NCBI RefSeq assembly: GCF_026965535.1
Contig: NZ_CP114039.1
Location: forward strand, 2,542,001-2,606,000
DNA length: 64,000 nucleotides
Source: Corallococcus sp. NCRR
GTDB taxonomy: Bacteria; Myxococcota; Myxococcia; Myxococcales; Myxococcaceae
Direction of reading: 5' to 3'
Shown here: positions 7,700-15,831 of the stretch, in pieces
Layout of the letters: every line of letters begins with the position of its first letter
Numbering within the stretch: the first letter of the stretch is position 1
Notes under the pieces: model-generated
Told to the model about the DNA's origin: nothing
Databases searched by the model: none
What the model saw: only the letters and a program-made list of their open reading frames with translations
Position numbers and translations under genes: made by a program

Positions 7700-9011
7700 C
7701 CCCGTAGTAGTCCATCCCCAGGTGCGTGATGGGCTCTTCGCCCGCGACGACGCGCAGCGTGTTCTTCAGCTTGGTCAGCTGGATGAACAGGTCGTGCTCC
7801 ACCGGCAGGCCCGGGTGGGCCATGGGGCTCTTGAAGTAGAAGGACATCCACTCCTGGATGCCCCGCCACTCCATCCGCTTCGCCAGGTCCAGGAACAGCG
7901 CGATGTCCAGCACGAGCGGCGCCGCCAGGATGGAGTCGCGGCAGAGGAAGTTGACCTTGATCTGCATCGGGTAGCCCAGCCACCCGGTGATGTCGATGTT
8001 GTCCCAACCCTCCTTCGCGTCGCCGCGGGGCGGGTAGTAGTGGATCGACACCTTGTGCGAGTACTTGTTGTACAGCTCCGGGTACAGGTCCGGCTGCAGG
8101 ATGGTGTCGAGCACGCTCGACTTGGTCACTTCCTTGGCCTTGAAGGCCGCCGGATCATCCAGCACCTCGCCGTCACGGTTGCCCAGGATGTTGGTGGAGA
8201 ACCACCCCTCCAGGCCCAGCATGCGCGCCTTGAGCGCGGGCGCGATGACCGTCTTCATCATCGTCTGGCCGCTCTTGAGGTCACGGCCCGCGACGGGCGC
8301 GCCCTCCAGCCTGGCCATCTCCTGCAGCGCGGGCGTGTCCACGGAGGCGTTCGGCGTCCCGTTGGCGAAGGGCACGCCTTCCTTGATGGCCGCGTAGGTG
8401 TAGAGCGCTGTGGGGTTGATGTCCGGGCTGTTGGCGTCCAGCGCCTTCTCGAAGTTGGCCAGCGACTGGAAGGCCTCCGGCAGTGGGCGGAAGGTCTCCA
8501 CGCTGCTGCACACCACCATCACGGCGCGCTTGGCGTTGAGCTCCTTCTTGAAGTCCCGGATGTCCTGGCGGATGGCCTCGATGCTCTCGCGGTGCGTCTT
8601 GGTGGCCTTGATGTGGTTCGCGGCGATGCGGCGCACGAACTCCGGGTCGTGCACGCCCGGCTTGGGCTTGATGCCCTGGAGGAAGGGCTTCACCTGCTCC
8701 AGGTGCTTGTCCGTCAGCACGCCCGAGCGCACGGCCACCTGGTAGGCGTCCTCGCTGATGATGTCCCACGCGCCGAAGACGACGTCATCCAGGGTGGCCA
8801 GCGGCACCAGCTCGTTGAGCTTCACGGTGCGGCCGTCGGTGCGCTTGCCCAGACGGGCCGTGCCCATCTGCGTGAGCGAGCCGATGGGGGCGCCCTTGCC
8901 CTGCCGCGCCAGCTCCACACCCGCCATCAGCGTGGTGGAAACCGCGCCCAGGCCCGGGATGAGCACCGCCAGCTTGCCCTCGGGCTTCGCGACCTTCTTC
9001 TTGTTCTCCAT
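7677..9011 (-). CDS. ino1: Inositol-3-phosphate synthase
   Basis: A 444-residue cytoplasmic enzyme that converts glucose 6-phosphate to 1D-myo-inositol 3-phosphate using NAD. Visible family hallmarks are the N-terminal dinucleotide loop IPGLGAVSTTLMAGV (about 18-32), DLKSGQT with its catalytic-lysine region near 245-255, and STNILGNRDG with the following K-x-K-x2-VTKSSVLD segment near 270-300. The length is typical of the shorter prokaryotic synthases. It is the first gene of the operon, read from a candidate promoter at 9131-9159 with a roughly 120-base leader. AAGGAA and CAGGA lie upstream of the ATG. As the only inositol-forming step here it supplies the head group for the downstream lipid enzymes. 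Confidence 0.93.
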   Translation of the reverse strand: MENKKKVAKPEGKLAVLIPGLGAVSTTLMAGVELARQGKGAPIGSLTQMGTARLGKRTDGRTVKLNELVPLATLDDVVFGAWDIISEDAYQVAVRSGVLTDKHLEQVKPFLQGIKPKPGVHDPEFVRRIAANHIKATKTHRESIEAIRQDIRDFKKELNAKRAVMVVCSSVETFRPLPEAFQSLANFEKALDANSPDINPTALYTYAAIKEGVPFANGTPNASVDTPALQEMARLEGAPVAGRDLKSGQTMMKTVIAPALKARMLGLEGWFSTNILGNRDGEVLDDPAAFKAKEVTKSSVLDTILQPDLYPELYNKYSHKVSIHYYPPRGDAKEGWDNIDITGWLGYPMQIKVNFLCRDSILAAPLVLDIALFLDLAKRMEWRGIQEWMSFYFKSPMAHPGLPVEHDLFIQLTKLKNTLRVVAGEEPITHLGMDYYGDDLPLSR

Positions 9012-9130
9012 CGTCCTGATTCCTTCGAAAGGCGGGAAATTCGCTCCGCCCGTAATGAGCGTCTCCGAGTCCGTCCATCCGGTGCCGGCAGGCTGCCGGA
9101 CGGAAGGTGGAAAATCTCGAAAGCGGATGG

Positions 9131-9159
9131 TTGATACTCTAAACCGTCTGTCACTTCAA
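9131..9159 (-). promoter_or_regulatory. Candidate promoter of the inositol-lipid operon
   Basis: On the minus strand TTGAAG (9159-9154) is followed after exactly 17 bases by TATCAA (9136-9131). This is a fair match to a housekeeping -35/-10 pair in an AT-richer patch. It lies about 120 bases before the ino1 start codon. It was called by eye; no transcript data support it. Confidence 0.4.
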
Positions 9160-9372
9160 CGTGATGTGTGGACGGTGTCCGGCTCGTACCACGGCGGCGC
9201 CCGGCTGCATGACTCGGGCCGGGGCCTCGCTACAAGCCAGGACGAACGGCGCTGTCAGAGAAACAGCGACCATGTGACAAAAGTCTCGCCCACCACGGCG
9301 GGCCCCCTCGGGTGCGCCTGCCGGGTGGGCTGGGGTGGTACGGGTCTGAGGCTGTCCTGCTTTCACACACCC

Positions 9373-9390
9373 CCTGACACACGTGTCAGG
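9373..9390. repeat. Inverted repeat CCTGACAC/GTGTCAGG
   Basis: A perfect dyad with 8-bp arms CCTGACAC (9373-9380) and GTGTCAGG (9383-9390) and a two-base centre. The centre is too tight for a good hairpin, so it looks more like a protein-binding site than a terminator. It lies 54 bases beyond the stop of the PNPOx-family gene, on the upstream side of the inositol operon. Confidence 0.5.
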
Positions 9391-9406
9391 CTTTGAGAGC
9401 CTGGGA

Positions 9407-9426
9407 GCCGCCGGGTTTCCGGCGGC
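9407..9426 (-). terminator. Stem-loop after PNPOx-family gene
   Basis: A perfect 8-bp stem GCCGCCGG (9407-9414) / CCGGCGGC (9419-9426) with a four-base loop, 18 bases after the stop codon of the minus-strand gene ending at 9444. There is no T run, so intrinsic termination is uncertain. Confidence 0.4.
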
Positions 9427-9443
9427 CCCTGTCCGGCGTCCCG

Positions 9444-9965
9444 TCAGTTGTGGCGGGGGGCGCCCCGGTCGAGCTTCTGGTTGTCGCCCGGGTGGTACTT
9501 GTCGCCGGTGAGGACGGCTTTCACGAACCCGACCAACTGGACCATCTTGCTGTTGGGCGTGTCCCAGTACTCGGCCTTCTCGACGGAGACGCGCAGCAGG
9601 GCCAGGTTCGGATCATCCAGCCCCTGGGGGAACCAGGCCTTGAGGGCGGGGTTCCACAGCTCCTTGGCCTTGGCCTTGTCGTGGATCAGCGCGCAGCGGC
9701 CGCTGACGGACACGTACCGGTCCCGCGTGGGGTCCGAGTAGGCGAGGCTGACATGGTGGTCCTTCTGCACCTCGTCCACCTTGTGGGTGTGGTCGTTGGT
9801 GAAGAACCACAGCTCCCCGTCGAAGTCCTTGTCATAGGTCCACATCGGCCGGCTGCGCAGGCTGCCGTCGGTGTCCACGGTCGTCATCATCGCGACCTTG
9901 ATGCCGTGGATGAGCTTGCCCAGGTGCTCCACCACGTCCTGCGGACTCTTCGTCGTCGTCGTCAT
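9444..9965 (-). CDS. Pyridoxamine 5'-phosphate oxidase family (general-stress-protein-26-like)
   Basis: A 173-residue split-barrel flavin-type protein. The sequence VAMMTTVDTDGSLRSRPM (about 23-40), LWFFTNDHTHK, and later RYVSVSGRCALIHD and LLRVSVEKAEYWDTP are characteristic of the bacterial general stress protein 26 branch, which binds FMN or FAD; the physiological substrate is unknown. The start is the ATG at 9965, with GGGAGG nine bases upstream; the frame extends upstream but without family resemblance. The gene is divergent from the one at 10133 and single. Confidence 0.85.
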   Translation of the reverse strand: MTTTTKSPQDVVEHLGKLIHGIKVAMMTTVDTDGSLRSRPMWTYDKDFDGELWFFTNDHTHKVDEVQKDHHVSLAYSDPTRDRYVSVSGRCALIHDKAKAKELWNPALKAWFPQGLDDPNLALLRVSVEKAEYWDTPNSKMVQLVGFVKAVLTGDKYHPGDNQKLDRGAPRHN

Positions 9966-10132
9966 GTGCTCGCCTCCCTTGGCGGTTGAAGGTAGGCAGC
10001 GGTTGGAGAGCGAACATCGTCCGCACCGCCGGGTCGGCACCCCGGCAGCCGGGCGTGTGATAGGGGGCGTGCCGGGCCCGCTCGCTTGTTTCGTCCTTCG
10101 GAACGAGGCGTGACGGCCGGGAGCGACAAGGG

Positions 10133-10636
10133 ATGCTGAAGACCGCGTGGAACGAGTGGAGCCTGAAGGCGCTGCAACTGGAGACGGCCCTGCTGGCGCT
10201 GGAGGAGATTGAGCTGCCGGACGCGATGCACGCGCTCCAGGACGCGGCCCAGCAGAAGCTGCTGGAGCTGGCGCGGGCGTGGCAGAAGACGCAGCCGGCG
10301 AAGGAGCCGCGCCAGTGGACGCGCGAGGAGAAGGCGGGCGGCGCGCCTCGCGACGAGGAGCTGGCGGACCTGGTGAAGGGCTTCCGCGAGGACGGCAAGA
10401 CGTGGACGCTCTACCGGCTCACCAGCGACAAGAAGGAAGTGGTGGAGACGGTGGTCTCCGAAGGGCGCGCGTGCATGGCCGCGGGCGGCGAGTACTACCT
10501 GGGCCAGTGGGACGCGGAGGACAGCGTGCTGGAGGTGGGGCGCGACGACGAGGCCGGCGAGCCCGGCACCGGGCTGGTGCTGGAGCCGGGCGGGGAGCTG
10601 CGCTACTCGCCTTCACCGGAGCTGGCGGACCCGTAG
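10133..10636 (+). CDS. Hypothetical protein
   Basis: A 167-residue, highly charged soluble protein with no signal peptide or membrane segment. The first 60 residues are helical and rich in Leu, Ala and Gln (ALEEIELPDAMHALQDAAQQ). The rest alternates charged turns with short strands (TWTLYRLTSDKKEVVETVVS, then YYLGQWDAEDSVLEVG). I do not recognise a family. Third-position GC bias and an upstream purine run (CAAGGG) support coding. It converges directly with the aldo/keto reductase gene, whose stop codon begins at the next base. Confidence 0.65.
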   Translation: MLKTAWNEWSLKALQLETALLALEEIELPDAMHALQDAAQQKLLELARAWQKTQPAKEPRQWTREEKAGGAPRDEELADLVKGFREDGKTWTLYRLTSDKKEVVETVVSEGRACMAAGGEYYLGQWDAEDSVLEVGRDDEAGEPGTGLVLEPGGELRYSPSPELADP

Positions 10637-11563
10637 TCAGGACTCGAGGAGCTTCACCATCCGCGCGCGGAGCTTCTCGTCCGGCAGCCGTCCGAAGCCC
10701 GCCTTCACGTTGTCCTCCAGGTGGGCGGGGTCGGACGTGGCGGGGATGGGGCAGTTCACTGCGGGGTGGCCCAGGATGAACTTGAGGAAGAACTGGGCCC
10801 AGCTCGTGCAGTCGAACTCCGCGGCCCAGTCCGGCAGGGGCTTCCCCTTCATCTTGCGGAAGAGGTTGCCCTTGTCGAAGGGCTCCATGACGAGCACGGC
10901 CACGCCGTGCTCCTTCGCCGCGGGCAGCAGGCGCGCCTCGGCGTCGCGCATCGCGAGCGAGTAGGGCAGCTGCACGAAGTCCAGCTTGCTGCCTTGGATG
11001 TGCTTCTCCAGGTCGTCGAAGGCGCCGCGCTGGTAGTGGGTGACGCCCAGGTAGCGGATCTTCTTCGCGGCCTTCATCTCCCGCAGCACGGGCAGGTGCA
11101 CGTCCACGTCCAGCAGGTTGTGCACCTGCATCAGGTCCATGCGGCCGTGGCCCATCTTCTGGAGGGACGCCTGCATCTGCGCCGCCCCTTCCGCCTTGCC
11201 GCGCGTCCAGACCTTGGTGGCGAGGAACGGGGTCTGCTCCTGGCCGGACTGCTTCAGCAGGTCGCCCACGACGGCCTCGGAGCGGCCGTACATGGGGGAC
11301 GAGTCGATGAGGCGCGCGCCCGAGGCGAAGAACTTCTGGAGGACCTGGGCCAGGGGCGCGCGTTCGTTCGCGGCGCCGCCGACGTCGAAGGTCTGCCAGG
11401 TGCCCATGCCGATGACGGGCAGGGCTTCGCCGGAGCTGGGGATGGGGCGGGTGAGCATGCGGGGACTCCGGGCAAGGGCGGAGAGGGGCGGCGCGAGCGC
11501 GGCGCCGATGCCCGCCACCAGGACCTCGCGGCGGGACGGGTGGGGAGGACGGGACGGGCGCAT
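10637..11563 (-). CDS. Aldo/keto reductase with Tat signal
   Basis: A 308-residue aldo/keto reductase. The N-terminus (RREVLVAGIGAALAPPLSALA, twin arginine at 11-12) looks like a Tat signal, so the enzyme is probably exported already folded with NADPH. The catalytic tetrad can be placed at D87, Y92 (SSPMYG), K117 (ATKVW) and H148 (LMQVHN). The start is ATG 11563; the frame runs on upstream into the divergent promoter region without family resemblance. The substrate is unknown. It lies 125 bases from the divergent repeat-protein gene. Confidence 0.85.
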   Translation of the reverse strand: MRPSRPPHPSRREVLVAGIGAALAPPLSALARSPRMLTRPIPSSGEALPVIGMGTWQTFDVGGAANERAPLAQVLQKFFASGARLIDSSPMYGRSEAVVGDLLKQSGQEQTPFLATKVWTRGKAEGAAQMQASLQKMGHGRMDLMQVHNLLDVDVHLPVLREMKAAKKIRYLGVTHYQRGAFDDLEKHIQGSKLDFVQLPYSLAMRDAEARLLPAAKEHGVAVLVMEPFDKGNLFRKMKGKPLPDWAAEFDCTSWAQFFLKFILGHPAVNCPIPATSDPAHLEDNVKAGFGRLPDEKLRARMVKLLES

Positions 11564-11688
11564 GGGGAGAGCGTAGCGGCCGGGGGCGCCGGACACCGGG
11601 CTTCGTAAGGGGGAAGACGGGCAGGTGACAGTTCTGGAGGGCCGCGGTGTTCCCTTCGCCGAATCCCTTTTTGAGGAAGGTCCAGGCG

Positions 11689-13110
11689 ATGAAGCGCAAG
11701 GTCGCGGTGTGTGTCGGGGTGATGGTCGCGGTGGCGGCGGGAGCGGCCGGGGCCGAGGAGCGGAAGGAAGGAACCGCCACCCCTGAGTCGTACGCCGCTC
11801 CCGCGCAGGAGACACCGGCGCCCACGGTCGTCGCGGTCCCGGTGTCCGCGCTGTCTCCCGCGCCCCTCGTGGAGGCGGCGACGGGCGGTGAGCCCGCGCG
11901 GCCCGCGGCGGTGGCCCAGCAGCGCTCGGACACGGAGGAGATCCACGTCCCGGTGGTGCTGATGGCCCTTCCGCACGTGAGCACGGCGGGCACGGCCACG
12001 GAGCGGTTGGTGACCACGTTCGCGCTGGGGGCGCTCGCGACGCATGCGAAGCGGGTGGACGGCGCGGCCATGTCCCTGGGCGCGAACTGGGTGGGCGAGG
12101 ACCTGTCCGGCGTGCAGCTCACGCTTGGGGCCAACGTGGTGCGCGGCACCGCGTCCGGCGCGCAGTTCGCCGTGGGCGGCAACATCGTCACGGGCGAGCT
12201 GGACGGCCTCCAGGCCTCGGTGGGCCTCAACGTGGTGAAGGGCTCGGCGGTGGCCGGTCAGTTCGCCGTGGGCGGCAACGTGGCCGGCGGCGAGCTGGCT
12301 GGCGGCCAGTTCTCCGTGGGCGCGAACATCGCGGGCTCGGGCGGCGTGGGGGGCCAGTTCTCCGTGGGCGCGAACATCGCGACCGCGTCGTTCAAGGGCG
12401 CGCAGTTCTCGGCGGGCGCGAACATCGCTTCGACGATGTCGGGCCTCCAGGCCTCCTCGGGGCTCAACTACGCGGGCCGGATGGAGGGCGCGCAGCTGTC
12501 GCTCCTCAACGTGGGCGGGGACGTGTCCGGCGCGCAGGTGGGGTTGATCAACGTCGCGGGCAAGGTGGATGGCCTCCAGCTGGGGTTGATCAACGTCGCG
12601 CGGGAGTCCCAGGGCGAGGCGCTGGGCCTGCTCAGCTTCATCGGCAATGGCCAGGCGAACCTGCAGCTGTGGGCCAGCGACATCGCGTACACCAACGTCG
12701 CGGTGAAGTTCGGCGGCCGGCACTTCCACACGCTGCTGACGCTGGGCTTCAACCCGGGGACGGACACGCACCGCCGCCGTTACGTGGGAGGCATGGGCTT
12801 TGGCGCGCACATCCCCGCGGGGCCATTGTTCTTCGACCTGGATGTCATTGGCAGCGGCGTGCACACGGACAACCTCTTTCGCGATGGCGACGGCTTGAAC
12901 GTGCTGGGACAGTTGCGGCTGGTGGCGGGCTGGCAGGTGGCGAAGCGGTTCGCGCTCATCGGCGGCGTCACCGGCAACACGCTCGTGACCTGGGACAACG
13001 GGGACCGTTGGGAGGAGCTGGGCATCGGGCCCGAGTGGCGCAGCGTCTCCGACGGGGGACGCACCACCGTGCGTGTGTGGCCGGGCGTCCTGCTGGGCGT
13101 GCAGCTCTGA
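11689..13110 (+). CDS. Secreted/outer-membrane repeat protein (LA_2272-type surface repeat)
   Basis: A 473-residue protein with a signal peptide (MKRKVAVCVGVMVAVAAGAA, then GAEE). After a Pro/Ala-rich linker, residues from about 125 to 310 hold some twelve back-to-back repeats of 14-16 residues with consensus [AGVL]QxxxGxN[IV]xxGxxxG, for example AQFAVGGNIVTGELDG and GQFSVGANIATASFKG. The C-terminal third alternates strands as in a small beta-barrel and ends GVLLGVQL. The repeats resemble the LA_2272-type surface repeats first named in Leptospira, whose function is unknown. GAGGAAGG stands about nine bases before the ATG. The next gene follows after 33 bases, a likely operon. Confidence 0.7.
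   Translation: MKRKVAVCVGVMVAVAAGAAGAEERKEGTATPESYAAPAQETPAPTVVAVPVSALSPAPLVEAATGGEPARPAAVAQQRSDTEEIHVPVVLMALPHVSTAGTATERLVTTFALGALATHAKRVDGAAMSLGANWVGEDLSGVQLTLGANVVRGTASGAQFAVGGNIVTGELDGLQASVGLNVVKGSAVAGQFAVGGNVAGGELAGGQFSVGANIAGSGGVGGQFSVGANIATASFKGAQFSAGANIASTMSGLQASSGLNYAGRMEGAQLSLLNVGGDVSGAQVGLINVAGKVDGLQLGLINVARESQGEALGLLSFIGNGQANLQLWASDIAYTNVAVKFGGRHFHTLLTLGFNPGTDTHRRRYVGGMGFGAHIPAGPLFFDLDVIGSGVHTDNLFRDGDGLNVLGQLRLVAGWQVAKRFALIGGVTGNTLVTWDNGDRWEELGIGPEWRSVSDGGRTTVRVWPGVLLGVQL
12304..12381 (+). repeat. Direct repeat inside repeat-protein gene
   Basis: The 30 bases at 12304-12333 recur exactly at 12352-12381, 48 bases apart, which is exactly 16 codons. They encode GQFSVGANIA twice. Their identity at DNA level suggests recent in-frame duplication of one protein repeat. 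Confidence 0.85.
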
Positions 13111-13143
13111 CGCGGCATCTGATTCGAAGTACGGGAGGGGAAC

Positions 13144-13986
13144 ATGTGGAAGCGTTTGGGATGGGCCGCGCTCGCGGCGGGGCTGCTGTCCGGCTGCTAC
13201 TTCACGGATGAAATCCAGGGCGACGGCAACACCGTCACGGAGTCGCGCGCGGCGACGGACTTCTCCACCGTGGAGAACCGGGGCTCGCTGGAGGTGGTGA
13301 TTCGTGAAGGCGAGGTGCCGGACGTGAAGGTCACGCTGGATGAGAACCTCCAGCGCCACGTGCGCACCTTCGTGTCCTCCGGCAACACGCTGGTCATCGA
13401 GACGGACGGCTCGTTCGCGCCCCGGGGCCCGGCGCGCGTGGAGGTACTCGTGCCGCGCATGATTGGCGCGACGCAGGACGGCTCCGGCTCCCTGCGCGTG
13501 GAGGGCTTCGAGCACGTGAAGGAGGACGTGCGGCTGGTGGCGAAGGGCTCCGGCTCCCTGAGCTTCTGCGGCGGGGTGCGCACGCTGGATGCGAAGCTCA
13601 GCGGCTCCGGGAGCATGGAGCTGTGCGCGGCCGGTGAAGGCCTGGCCGAGTGGGTGGACCTGTCCCAGTCCGGCTCCGGCGACCTGAAGTTCGAGGGGTC
13701 CGCGAAGCAGGTGCGCTCCCGGGTGGACGGCTCCGGCTTCACGACGCTCAAGGGCGCCACCAACCGGCTCGACGCCTGGCTGGATGGCAGCGGTGGGCTC
13801 GGGGCCACGGGCCTCCGGGCCGTGGACGTGAACATCACGTCGCGGAGCTCGGGCGCCGTCACCGCGTACGTGGACGGGGGCGGGGTGACCGTCGTGCTCG
13901 ACTCGTCGGGGAACGTGGACCTGTACGGCCACGCGCTGTCGACCCAGGTGCGGGCCAGCGGCAGCGGCCGGATCACCTGGCACTGA
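13144..13986 (+). CDS. DUF2807 (head-GIN) lipoprotein
   Basis: A 280-residue lipoprotein: signal peptide with lipobox LLSGC (C19). The rest matches the DUF2807/head-GIN domain, a right-handed beta-solenoid-like fold with repeated SGSG turns (KGSGSLSF, SGSGSMEL, SGSGDLKF, DGSGGLGA, SGSGRITW). The start FSTVENRGSLEVVIREGEVP is typical of the family. Its role is unknown; relatives are described as putative autotransporter adhesins. GGAGGGGAAC precedes the ATG. The gene follows the repeat protein by 33 bases, so both may be co-transcribed surface proteins. Confidence 0.8.
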   Translation: MWKRLGWAALAAGLLSGCYFTDEIQGDGNTVTESRAATDFSTVENRGSLEVVIREGEVPDVKVTLDENLQRHVRTFVSSGNTLVIETDGSFAPRGPARVEVLVPRMIGATQDGSGSLRVEGFEHVKEDVRLVAKGSGSLSFCGGVRTLDAKLSGSGSMELCAAGEGLAEWVDLSQSGSGDLKFEGSAKQVRSRVDGSGFTTLKGATNRLDAWLDGSGGLGATGLRAVDVNITSRSSGAVTAYVDGGGVTVVLDSSGNVDLYGHALSTQVRASGSGRITWH

Positions 13987-14038
13987 CTAGCTTGTCTTCG
14001 ACACCCGTGACGTGCGCGGGTGGGGAGGCAGGCGGGCC

Positions 14039-15046
14039 ATGGCGGCGACCATGCGGGCGATGGTGCTCCACGCACCTGGACAGCGCCTGCGGCAGGAGGA
14101 GCGGCCCATTCCGGAGCCCGGGCCGGAGCAGGTGCTGTTGAAGGTGCAGGCCTGCGCGGTGTGCCGCACGGACCTGCACGTGGTGGACGGCGAGCTGACG
14201 CGCCCGAAGCTGCCGCTGGTGCCGGGCCACGAAATCGTGGCCACGGTGGTGGCGGCGGGCGCGCGGGTGGAGGGCTTCGCCCCCGGGCTGCGGGTGGGCG
14301 TGCCGTGGCTGGGGTGGAGCTGCGGGCAGTGCCGCTTCTGCCGCTCCGGCCGGGAGAACCTCTGCGACACGGCGCGCTTCACCGGCTACGACATCGACGG
14401 GGGCTTCGCGGAGTACACCGTCGCGGATGCGCGCTTCTGCTTCCCGCTACCGCCGTCGTACCGCGACGTGGAGGCCGCGCCGCTGATGTGCGCGGGGCTC
14501 ATCGGCTTTCGCAGCCTGCGCATGGCGGGAGAGGGCCCCAGGTTGGGGCTGTATGGCTTTGGCGCCGCCGCGCACATCCTCATCCAGGTGGCGCGGCACC
14601 AGGGGCGCCGCGTGCATGCCTTCACGCGCGAGGGCGACGCGAAGGGCCAGGCGTTCGCGCGGGAGCTGGGCGCGGTATGGGCGGGAAGCTCGGACACGCT
14701 GCCGCCGGAGCCGCTGGACGCGGCCATCCTCTTCGCTCCGGTGGGCGCGCTGGTGCCCGCCGCGCTGAAGGCCGTGGACAAGGGCGGCGTGGTGGTGTGC
14801 GGCGGCATCCACATGAGTGACATCCCGTCGTTCCCCTATTCGGTGTTGTGGGAGGAGCGTGGGGTGCGCTCGGTGGCGAACCTCACGCGACAGGACGCCA
14901 TGGACTTCCTGGCGTTGGCGCCGCGAGTGCCGGTGCGCACGGAGGTCCAGGTGTTTCCCCTGTCCGCCGCCAACGAGGCGCTCCAGGCCCTGCGCGAAGG
15001 CCGCGTGCGAGGGGCCGCGGTCCTGGACATGGCGCTTGCGGAGTAG
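14039..15046 (+). CDS. Zinc-dependent alcohol dehydrogenase (AdhP-like)
   Basis: A 335-residue MDR-family enzyme. Catalytic zinc ligands C42 (CAVCRTDLH), H64 and E65 (PGHEI) and C154-region (LMCAGLIG) are present. The structural zinc quartet is C95, C98, C101 and C109 (CGQCRFCRSGRENLC). The coenzyme loop appears as GLYGFGAAAH. It oxidises or reduces alcohols and aldehydes with NAD(P); the specificity is not visible. I chose ATG 14039, preceded by GGGGAGG; ATG 14051 is also possible. It lies 52 bases after the DUF2807 gene on the same strand. Confidence 0.88.
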   Translation: MAATMRAMVLHAPGQRLRQEERPIPEPGPEQVLLKVQACAVCRTDLHVVDGELTRPKLPLVPGHEIVATVVAAGARVEGFAPGLRVGVPWLGWSCGQCRFCRSGRENLCDTARFTGYDIDGGFAEYTVADARFCFPLPPSYRDVEAAPLMCAGLIGFRSLRMAGEGPRLGLYGFGAAAHILIQVARHQGRRVHAFTREGDAKGQAFARELGAVWAGSSDTLPPEPLDAAILFAPVGALVPAALKAVDKGGVVVCGGIHMSDIPSFPYSVLWEERGVRSVANLTRQDAMDFLALAPRVPVRTEVQVFPLSAANEALQALREGRVRGAAVLDMALAE

Positions 15047-15141
15047 GGCCGCGCTGGAGCGAGTGCCCGCGCGCCTGTCCGCCTGGATGCTTCGAACGCG
15101 AGGGAATGCACAGCTTTGGCGGCACGGAGGATGTGCACCCC

Positions 15142-15777
15142 ATGAAAGCGATTCAGGAGACGGGACCGTTCGAAGGGTATGACCTGGAGAAGACGCACCC
15201 GCTGGGCTCGTACGCCATCTTGCTGGGGACCTTCAGCACGACGGTGCTGGGCTTCCTGGGCTGGATGGGGGCGTCGGGGCGGAGCCTCCCCGAGCGGTTC
15301 AGCGGCTCCGACCTCGCGCTGCTTGGCATCGCCACGCACGTCGTCACCCGGGTGGTGGCGGCGGACAAGGTCACGGCGGTGGTGCGCGCCCCGTTCACGC
15401 GGTTCAAGGGCAACGCCAGCGCGGGAGAGGTGAGTGAGCAGGCCCGTGGCACGGGGTTCCGTCGCGTGATGGGCGAGCTGCTGGACTGCCCCTTCTGCCT
15501 GAGCCCGTGGGTGGCCGCGTCCTTCCTCATGTCCGCCACGCTGCGTCCCCGTCAGACGCGGTTCGTGGCCTCCATCTTCGCGCTGAGCGGCGCGTCGTTC
15601 TACCTCCACCGGGCCTATGAATGGCTGGGCGAGAGCCTGCACCGCACCCGTTCGCAGGCGCAGATGCTGGCGAAGCGGCAGCAGCGCGAGGCCGAGGCCG
15701 ACGCCGACGTGCAGCTCCCCGGGCGGGGACCGCAGGTGGTGGAGCCGGGCCGCGCGCCCATCCCGTCCCCGAGCTGA
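15142..15777 (+). CDS. DUF1360 membrane protein
   Basis: A 211-residue protein of the DUF1360 family. It has a hydrophobic segment at about 22-45 and further helices around 62-78, 123-140 and 145-165. The hallmark LLDCPFCLSPWVAA (about 113-126) carries two Cys. The C-terminal 45 residues are charged and presumably cytoplasmic. The function is unknown; some relatives are spore or membrane proteins. The start at 15142 has GGAGGA ten bases upstream; an in-frame ATG at 15106 is less well placed. Confidence 0.75.
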   Translation: MKAIQETGPFEGYDLEKTHPLGSYAILLGTFSTTVLGFLGWMGASGRSLPERFSGSDLALLGIATHVVTRVVAADKVTAVVRAPFTRFKGNASAGEVSEQARGTGFRRVMGELLDCPFCLSPWVAASFLMSATLRPRQTRFVASIFALSGASFYLHRAYEWLGESLHRTRSQAQMLAKRQQREAEADADVQLPGRGPQVVEPGRAPIPSPS

Positions 15778-15831
15778 CCTCCGGAAGGTGGACCGCGAGG
15801 ATGTTTGGAGTTTGGATGCCGCGCGTCCGTG

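Larger units (their letters stand above)
9012..9443. other. Intergenic region upstream of the inositol-lipid operon
   Basis: This 432-base region lies between two minus-strand genes. It contains a candidate promoter (9131-9159) for the inositol operon and a GC-rich inverted repeat in its leader (CCGGCAG 9085-9091 with CTGCCGG 9093-9099). Two dyads follow the PNPOx-family gene (9373-9390 and 9407-9426). The open frames crossing it have no ribosome-binding site or recognisable product. I see no gene here. Confidence 0.55.

Noticed and set aside
9085-9099. Riboswitch in the ino1 leader
   Set aside because: Only one simple GC-rich inverted repeat is present; no known aptamer pattern could be recognised.
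10041-10132. Upstream extension of the PNPOx-family protein
   Set aside because: The extra 25 residues are Cys/Arg-rich without family similarity, and a good ribosome-binding site precedes ATG 9965.
11254-13983. A 909-codon minus-strand frame crossing three genes
   Set aside because: It mirrors the repeat protein and DUF2807 genes and has no recognisable domain or start signal.
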